A stretch of 18,055 nt of DNA from Candidatus Geothermarchaeota archaeon (GTDB lineage Archaea > Thermoproteota > Nitrososphaeria > Geothermarchaeales > JDFR-13). Location: contig WAMZ01000007.1 in assembly GCA_015522055.1 (NCBI GenBank), forward strand, positions 1-18,055, read 5' to 3'. Both the position numbers and the translations under genes were made by a program. Of the stretch, positions 13,829 to 18,055 are shown piece after piece (positions within the stretch are counted from its first letter, which is position 1; the number at the start of each line of letters is the position of its first letter). Below the pieces are notes generated by a model. That model searched no databases, was not told where the DNA came from, and saw only the letters and a list, made by a program, of their open reading frames with translations.

Positions 13829-14596
13829 TTAGGCCGTCCTGCTAAGCTCCTCGATATAGTATTTTACATCCTCATCATCCAATCCATACTCGCGTAGGAC
13901 TTCCCTAAACTTCCCCTCCAATACCTCCCTATCAGCATCCTTATATTTCCTATAGATATTTCTAAGCCTATTCAGGACGGCATATCTAGATTCGGAATAT
14001 TTCTTAAGCTCACCACCAGCAAACTCCAAGTCCCTCCTAGTGAATTCCTTGAAGGTTACATATACACGCTTCACCTTGGCCGGTCTACGGGTCCTTCCTA
14101 GATACATTATGGGTCGGTATCTTGATAAGTCCCACATACCGTCTACGAATGCGTCGTCGGCGTAGGCCGCCAAGACCTCACCCACGAATAGGTCGTGGTC
14201 CCCATATGGCCTCCTATCTATGAGCCTCAATGCTATATATCCATGGGCCTCCTCTATATAGGGGACCCCATACTCCTCATTCCACCCAATATTGAATCCA
14301 GCCCTCCTAATCTTGTCCTTAAGGAACCTCTCAGAGACATCACCTATATAGGGCATAGAATCTACATACTCGAAGCCAACCAAGTTTATACTGAATCTAT
14401 CCGAGCTACATAGAAGTCTATATGTATACCTCTCCGGCGCTATAGCCACCCCCACGAGGAGCGGCTTGAAGGATAGCTGGGTCCACCAAGCAGCGAGCAG
14501 CCCACCGACCCTATCACCCGAGGAAACCACGACGAAGGCCGGGATAACCGGGTATATAAGCCTATCAAGATATTGGACTGGTATAGGCTTATGCAT
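13829..14596 (-). CDS. Flavin reductase-like FMN-binding protein with C-terminal extension
   Basis: Residues 5-165 form a flavin reductase-like split-barrel domain: YLDRLIYPVIPAFVVVSSGD, then GGLLAAWWTQLSFKPLLVGVAIAPERYTYRLL, SDRFSINLVGFEYV and a later HDLFVGEVLAAYAD. Members bind FMN and reduce flavins or act as flavoenzymes. The remaining 85 residues form a highly charged helical tail (RRDLEFAGGELKKY to DVKYYIEELSRTA), absent from minimal family members. The frame opens at TTG 14608, but ATG 14596 sits 5 bases after GGTGG and is the better start. A TATA-like box at 14633-14640 fits a leader of about 15 bases. Single-gene unit; substrate unknown. Confidence 0.85.
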   Translation of the reverse strand: MHKPIPVQYLDRLIYPVIPAFVVVSSGDRVGGLLAAWWTQLSFKPLLVGVAIAPERYTYRLLCSSDRFSINLVGFEYVDSMPYIGDVSERFLKDKIRRAGFNIGWNEEYGVPYIEEAHGYIALRLIDRRPYGDHDLFVGEVLAAYADDAFVDGMWDLSRYRPIMYLGRTRRPAKVKRVYVTFKEFTRRDLEFAGGELKKYSESRYAVLNRLRNIYRKYKDADREVLEGKFREVLREYGLDDEDVKYYIEELSRTA

Positions 14597-14632
14597 AGAA
14601 GCCACCAAATAATTATAGATATGGGCGTCGCC

Positions 14633-14640
14633 TTAAATAG
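14633..14640 (-). promoter_or_regulatory. TATA-like box of the flavin reductase gene
   Basis: The minus strand reads CTATTTAA, centred about 40 bases before ATG 14596. It predicts transcription from about 14611, just including the GGTGG site. Confidence 0.45.
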
Positions 14641-14651
14641 AGATGTAACGG

Positions 14652-15665
14652 CTACCCCACAAGATTCGCCTTAACCCACCCCATGATATACTCTATGAAA
14701 CCCATGGACTCACGCTTAGGTACTATGAAGCCAGCCACATTCCACTTACCACCACATACATATCCACGCCTCTTCCCCTCCCCTATCAATGGGAATACAT
14801 CGCCGCCCCCAGATATCCTGATATATACCTGGTCATAACTATCGTCGAAGCCATCGTTAACCAGTATAATAACCTTACCTCTATAGATGCTGGAGAGGCG
14901 CCTACCAACCTTCGATATAATATAGTATCTAGAGCTGAACCTATGATAAACTATACTGTCGTCGGGCGAAGCCTCACCAACAACCCTCTCGATAGCCTCC
15001 TCTATAGAATTATATTTAGATATCCATTCATCATTATCCAGCAACTTTGGTATAGAGTTCCTATATTCATATATGGTGTGGGCCGCCCTATATACAGCCT
15101 CCCTATCATTCACGATATGGTTAGAATCTATGAGGAGCGTCAATCTATATAGGTCCTCAATCGACAAGCCCTCCCTATATGCTATATCCCTCACCCAGCC
15201 GTAAAGCTCAGTATTCCTTATCTCATGTTTATAGTCACCTACTAGCCCCAGGGCGGTTATTATATCACCCTCTAGGCCTAGTAGATCATCTATCAATAGG
15301 GTGTTGGAGTAGAAGTTCAATCCGTTTGGCATCTTATAATCTACATAAATTGCATCTCCCCTATCAGGGTGGTAGTGGTGGTCTATAACCAACACATGTT
15401 TAGCCGCCGACTCCGATAGCCTACTTATGGTTCGGCCCGGCAAAGCAATATCGGTAACGATAATATAATCATATCCACCGAATATATCCATCTCATCCCC
15501 GGGGATGTCGTACCGCCCTATAGGTGGGGTATATAGATCCGTCTCCCTCCCAAAATAGCCCCAGAGCTTAACCGCTGAGCATAGGCCATCCGTATCCCAA
15601 TGCGAGATTATAATTACATTACTGTCGCCGATACCATCTATTATCTGCCTAGCCCTATCCCTCAT
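14652..15665 (-). CDS. DHH family phosphoesterase
   Basis: Counting from ATG 15665 (337 residues), the catalytic motifs of the DHH superfamily are intact: ISHWDTDG with His 22, Asp 24 and Asp 26; VTDIALPG with Asp 72; and VIDHHYHP with Asp 95, His 96 and His 97. These bind two Mn ions for phosphodiester hydrolysis of nucleic acids or small nucleotides. The C-terminal DHHA1-type region has GYVCGGKWNVAGF in place of the usual GGGHPxAAGF, so the substrate-binding loop is altered. The frame also opens at GTG 15677; the ATG, seven bases after GGTG, is preferred. It is divergent from the Nudix gene with facing TATA boxes at 15695-15704 and 15716-15725. Candidate roles are RNA/DNA exonuclease or oligonucleotide phosphatase; I cannot decide. 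Confidence 0.88.
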   Translation of the reverse strand: MRDRARQIIDGIGDSNVIIISHWDTDGLCSAVKLWGYFGRETDLYTPPIGRYDIPGDEMDIFGGYDYIIVTDIALPGRTISRLSESAAKHVLVIDHHYHPDRGDAIYVDYKMPNGLNFYSNTLLIDDLLGLEGDIITALGLVGDYKHEIRNTELYGWVRDIAYREGLSIEDLYRLTLLIDSNHIVNDREAVYRAAHTIYEYRNSIPKLLDNDEWISKYNSIEEAIERVVGEASPDDSIVYHRFSSRYYIISKVGRRLSSIYRGKVIILVNDGFDDSYDQVYIRISGGGDVFPLIGEGKRRGYVCGGKWNVAGFIVPKRESMGFIEYIMGWVKANLVG

Positions 15666-15694
15666 CAATATATACACCGGGGATACCCAACTTT

Positions 15695-15704
15695 AATAAT
15701 ATAA
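15695..15704 (-). promoter_or_regulatory. TATA box of the DHH phosphoesterase gene
   Basis: The minus strand reads TTATATTATT, centred about 35 bases before ATG 15665. Confidence 0.5.
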
Positions 15705-15715
15705 CCCGGTAATTG

Positions 15716-15725
15716 TTTTTATAAT
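15716..15725 (+). promoter_or_regulatory. TATA box of the Nudix/flippase operon
   Basis: TTTTTATAAT is centred about 55 bases before ATG 15775. It gives a leader of about 28 bases that contains the GGTG site at 15762-15765. Confidence 0.45.
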
Positions 15726-15774
15726 CTTAGCCGCCCTAGATACTATTCAACAACCGACCTAGGTGTGTAGGTTT

Positions 15775-16299
15775 ATGAATATAAGAATCGTGGAGGATGT
15801 ATTGCTTTGTAGGGGGCGTAGGGTAAAGCTCCTGAAGAGGATACTAGAGGCTGGGGATAAGACGATAGAGACCGACCTAGTGAGTTTTGGGGAGTCCGTG
15901 GTCATACTACCCTTGCTGAAAGATGGTAGGATACTTATGCTTAGGCAATATAGGTCCGCTATAAATAGGTGGATACTTGAGCTACCGGCCGGTAGGATAG
16001 ACGATGGAGAAAATATGTATGAGGCTGCAAAGAGGGAGCTCCTGGAGGAGACTGGATATAGAGCCGGGGAAATAACCTTCATAGGCTCCTTCTACGTATC
16101 ACCAGGATACAGCGACGAGTTCATGCACCTATTCCTAGCAAAGGACCTAGAGTATATAGGTATGGAGCCCGAGGAGGATGAGATAATCGAGACCATGGCA
16201 ATCCAGCCAGATAAGATTCCAGACATGCTATATAGAGAGGTGATAGACGGTAAGAGTATAGTTGGGCTCCTAACCTACATCCACCTAATAAAGAGATAG
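15775..16299 (+). CDS. Nudix hydrolase, ADP-ribose pyrophosphatase type
   Basis: This protein of about 174 residues contains a complete Nudix box, G-x5-E-x7-REL-x-EE-x-GY, running from Gly 73 to Tyr 95 (GRIDDGE to RELLEETGY). The preceding ELPAG and the following YVSPGYSDE are typical of ADP-ribose/ADP-sugar pyrophosphatases, which cleave ADP-ribose to AMP and ribose 5-phosphate. The frame is open from GTG 15763, but the ATG at 15775 lies nine bases after GGTG and is preferred. The flippase gene starts 12 bases after its stop, so they share a transcript. Given that partner, a sugar-nucleotide substrate is conceivable, but ADP-ribose is the default. Confidence 0.92.
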   Translation: MNIRIVEDVLLCRGRRVKLLKRILEAGDKTIETDLVSFGESVVILPLLKDGRILMLRQYRSAINRWILELPAGRIDDGENMYEAAKRELLEETGYRAGEITFIGSFYVSPGYSDEFMHLFLAKDLEYIGMEPEEDEIIETMAIQPDKIPDMLYREVIDGKSIVGLLTYIHLIKR

Positions 16300-16311
16300 G
16301 TGTAGATAGAG

Positions 16312-17760
16312 TTGTCAACCATACGTGTAAGGAGGTCTGGCGTATACTACTTCGCCGCCCAAGTAGCCGCATACATAATATCCATCCTATTCACCATATA
16401 TGTAGCCAGGGTGTTACCAGCCATAGATTACGGCATATATGGCTATATAGGTAGCCTGTGGATGGCGGCCGATGTATTCAAGTCGGGATTCAACTTCTGG
16501 GCAAGCAGAATGATAGCCAGGGGCAGGAAGTGTCTGAAGAGCCTGATGATCGCGAACCTACTCCTATCAATCCCCATAGCTGCGATCCTCATAGCTATAA
16601 TAATAGGGCAGGCAAGCCTATTTGGAGACGCATATCTATATATACTTACCGTCTCGGCGGCATACATAGTATCATCATATATATACTCATCGATTATCAG
16701 GACCACCGCGATGCAGAGGCCCCAGTACCTCGGAATAGACCCGATAGTAACATCCCTAATCAAGGCATCCCTAGGAGTTGCATTGATATATATAGCTGGT
16801 ATAACCGGCCTCCTAGCTACATTCGTCGTATCCAATATAGTCGTCTCGATAATCCTATATAGACCCAATAGGGCTGAACTCGAGGAGGAGGTGGACCTAA
16901 GCTTAATAAAGGAGTGGGGGAAGGGTGCATGGTACCCCATCCTACTATCCCTATCCATAGTCCTGATAACTAATATTCAGCTACTTGTCATGGGAGCCCT
17001 AGGCGACATAGGAGGCCTACCATCATATAATATGGCGTATAGAGCCTCGAGACTCATCCAGTTCTCAAGTGCATTATCCATAGCACTCGTACCAGCCCTA
17101 CTCAAGGGGGGAGACCCAGCCGAGAATACATATAAAGTCCTAGACCTCACACTCCTAATAGCGATACCAACCACACTAGGCCTAGCAATATACTCCGACT
17201 CCGTCGTATATCTATTCGGGTGGAATAAGTATGTCGATGCACGCATCCCCCTCGCGATACTATCAGTATCCATGTTCATATACCTGCTCAACATAATAGG
17301 CACAAGGATCATAGTAGGGATGGAGGACATTGATAAAGAATACACCATAGACATAAATAGACTCTTGAGGAGCGAGATGATGCGGCTACTAATCTACATA
17401 TATATCTCGGTGGCCGTCTCAGCAATACTCATAATCATTCTATACCCAATACTAGGCATAATAGGTATGGCACTGTCACACCTAGGCGCCACATCAACAA
17501 TGTTCCTACTAATAGGTATCAAGATGTTATCCGTGGTGGATGCCAAGAAACTGTTTAGTAGGGTGGCCAAATATCTATCTGCATCCCTACTCAGTATAGC
17601 CTTAATATACCCAATACCAAAGTATAGAAGCCTATATATAGGGCTCGCCGCCATATCAGCGATGGCGATATACATAATAGTAATCTATAGTATTGATAAG
17701 GAGGTCAGGGAGCTAACGAAGAATATCCTAAGGAGATATGTTGGGATCAAACTGGGCTAG
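16312..17760 (+). CDS. Polysaccharide/lipid-linked oligosaccharide flippase (Wzx-like)
   Basis: This 482-residue protein has about 12-14 membrane spans and belongs to the MOP (MATE/Wzx) superfamily. The N-terminus GVYYFAAQVAAYIISILFTIYVARVLPAIDYGIYGYIGSLW is the classic RfbX/Wzx opening, with ARxLxxxDYG. Halfway, GDIGGLPSYNMAYRASRLIQFSSALSIALVPAL matches the second-half repeat. Such proteins flip lipid-linked glycans across the membrane for polysaccharide, S-layer glycosylation or archaeal N-glycosylation. The start is TTG 16312, preceded by GGTG at nine bases, 12 bases after the Nudix stop. Its TAG stop shares the CTAG at 17757-17760 with the stop of the convergent phosphodiesterase gene. 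Confidence 0.85.
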   Translation: MSTIRVRRSGVYYFAAQVAAYIISILFTIYVARVLPAIDYGIYGYIGSLWMAADVFKSGFNFWASRMIARGRKCLKSLMIANLLLSIPIAAILIAIIIGQASLFGDAYLYILTVSAAYIVSSYIYSSIIRTTAMQRPQYLGIDPIVTSLIKASLGVALIYIAGITGLLATFVVSNIVVSIILYRPNRAELEEEVDLSLIKEWGKGAWYPILLSLSIVLITNIQLLVMGALGDIGGLPSYNMAYRASRLIQFSSALSIALVPALLKGGDPAENTYKVLDLTLLIAIPTTLGLAIYSDSVVYLFGWNKYVDARIPLAILSVSMFIYLLNIIGTRIIVGMEDIDKEYTIDINRLLRSEMMRLLIYIYISVAVSAILIIILYPILGIIGMALSHLGATSTMFLLIGIKMLSVVDAKKLFSRVAKYLSASLLSIALIYPIPKYRSLYIGLAAISAMAIYIIVIYSIDKEVRELTKNILRRYVGIKLG

Positions 17761-18055
17761 AGAACATCCGTTAATAGGCTGGATCCACGCACCTCCCCAC
17801 CATACTTAACCCCATAGTAGTCCAATATACTTGGGAATATGTCATATATATTTAGGTCCCTATATTCACCCCTAGTCCTCAGCCCCCCATCAGAAAATAT
17901 ATATATTCCATGGTAATCGTGGACAGAGTCGTCGGGCCCCGTATCATTCTCAGGTAGATAATAGTCGCTATACCCCATGGTCCCAGCAGACCTCCAATAT
18001 AGATTGTCGAAGTATACCATTAGATCCGGAGGGTTCCCCCTCACACTCGGATATA
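17757..18055 (-). CDS. Alkaline-phosphatase-fold phosphodiesterase, C-terminal part (runs off window)
   Basis: Only the last 99 or so residues are present; the frame stays open to the right edge. RGNPPDLMVYFDNLYWRSAGTMGY and, after it, SVHDYHGIYIFSDGG match the C-terminal region of type I phosphodiesterase/nucleotide pyrophosphatase-like proteins. The His of SVHDYHGIY is the expected metal ligand. NIYDIFPSILDYYGVKY and a short end containing GSSLL follow the usual D-I-x-P-T-x-L pattern. Members hydrolyse nucleotide or lipid-linked phosphodiesters. It converges on the flippase and shares its CTAG stop. An internal GTG at 18044 is not a start. A link to envelope glycans is suggested by the neighbour only. 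Confidence 0.75.
   Translation of the reverse strand, partial: YPSVRGNPPDLMVYFDNLYWRSAGTMGYSDYYLPENDTGPDDSVHDYHGIYIFSDGGLRTRGEYRDLNIYDIFPSILDYYGVKYGGEVRGSSLLTDVL

Overview
The window looks like chromosomal DNA of a hyperthermophilic archaeon of the Thermoproteota (Crenarchaeota). The clearest sign is a gene for ribosomal protein S3Ae (eS1), which bacteria lack. Supporting signs are TATA-type promoters about 25-30 bases upstream of starts, several near-leaderless genes, GGTG/GGTGG Shine-Dalgarno motifs, frequent GTG and TTG starts, and heavy use of ATA (Ile) and AGG/AGA (Arg). I cannot name the genus. Genes are tightly packed and no gene-free stretch exceeds 300 bases; the longest gaps, about 185-220 bases at 4999-5184 and 13611-13828, hold promoters and small palindromes only.

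Layout. 1-730: an acylphosphatase fused to a long coiled coil with an aromatic heptad repeat, transcribed leftwards and ending at a terminator-like palindrome. 855-3300: a leftward operon for an ABC-2 exporter (ATPase, then two different permeases). 3474-4432: a rightward minimal nucleotidyltransferase/HEPN pair whose nucleotidyltransferase is broken by a frameshift. 4429-4998: ribosomal protein S3Ae. 5185-9106: a MacB/LolD-type ATPase followed by a very large FtsX-type permease. 9266-9745: an SCP2-like protein. 9828-10732: a rightward hemerythrin-like and DsrE-like pair. 10739-11065: a second, orphan nucleotidyltransferase. 11204-11761: a probable GNAT acetyltransferase. 11877-13610: a membrane methyltransferase of the isoprenylcysteine/phospholipid type, then a DoxX-like membrane protein and a secreted Ig-like anchored protein that form a two-gene unit. 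13829-14596: a flavin reductase-like protein. 14652-15665: a DHH phosphoesterase. 15775-17760: a Nudix ADP-ribose pyrophosphatase and a polysaccharide flippase. 17757-18055: the 3' end of an alkaline-phosphatase-fold phosphodiesterase that runs off the window.

How it fits together. Two separate ABC systems, a lipid flippase, a membrane methyltransferase and a secreted/DoxX pair give the region a cell-envelope flavour. The hemerythrin, DsrE-like, flavin reductase and DoxX-like genes suggest oxygen, sulfur or quinone redox handling. No CRISPR array, insertion sequence, tRNA or rRNA was seen. The least ordinary items are the aromatic-core heptad repeat on the acylphosphatase, the helical insertion of about 275 residues in the FtsX permease, the secreted Ig-like/DoxX pair that recalls thiosulfate:quinone oxidoreductase in layout, and the broken nucleotidyltransferase that reads in frame into its HEPN partner.
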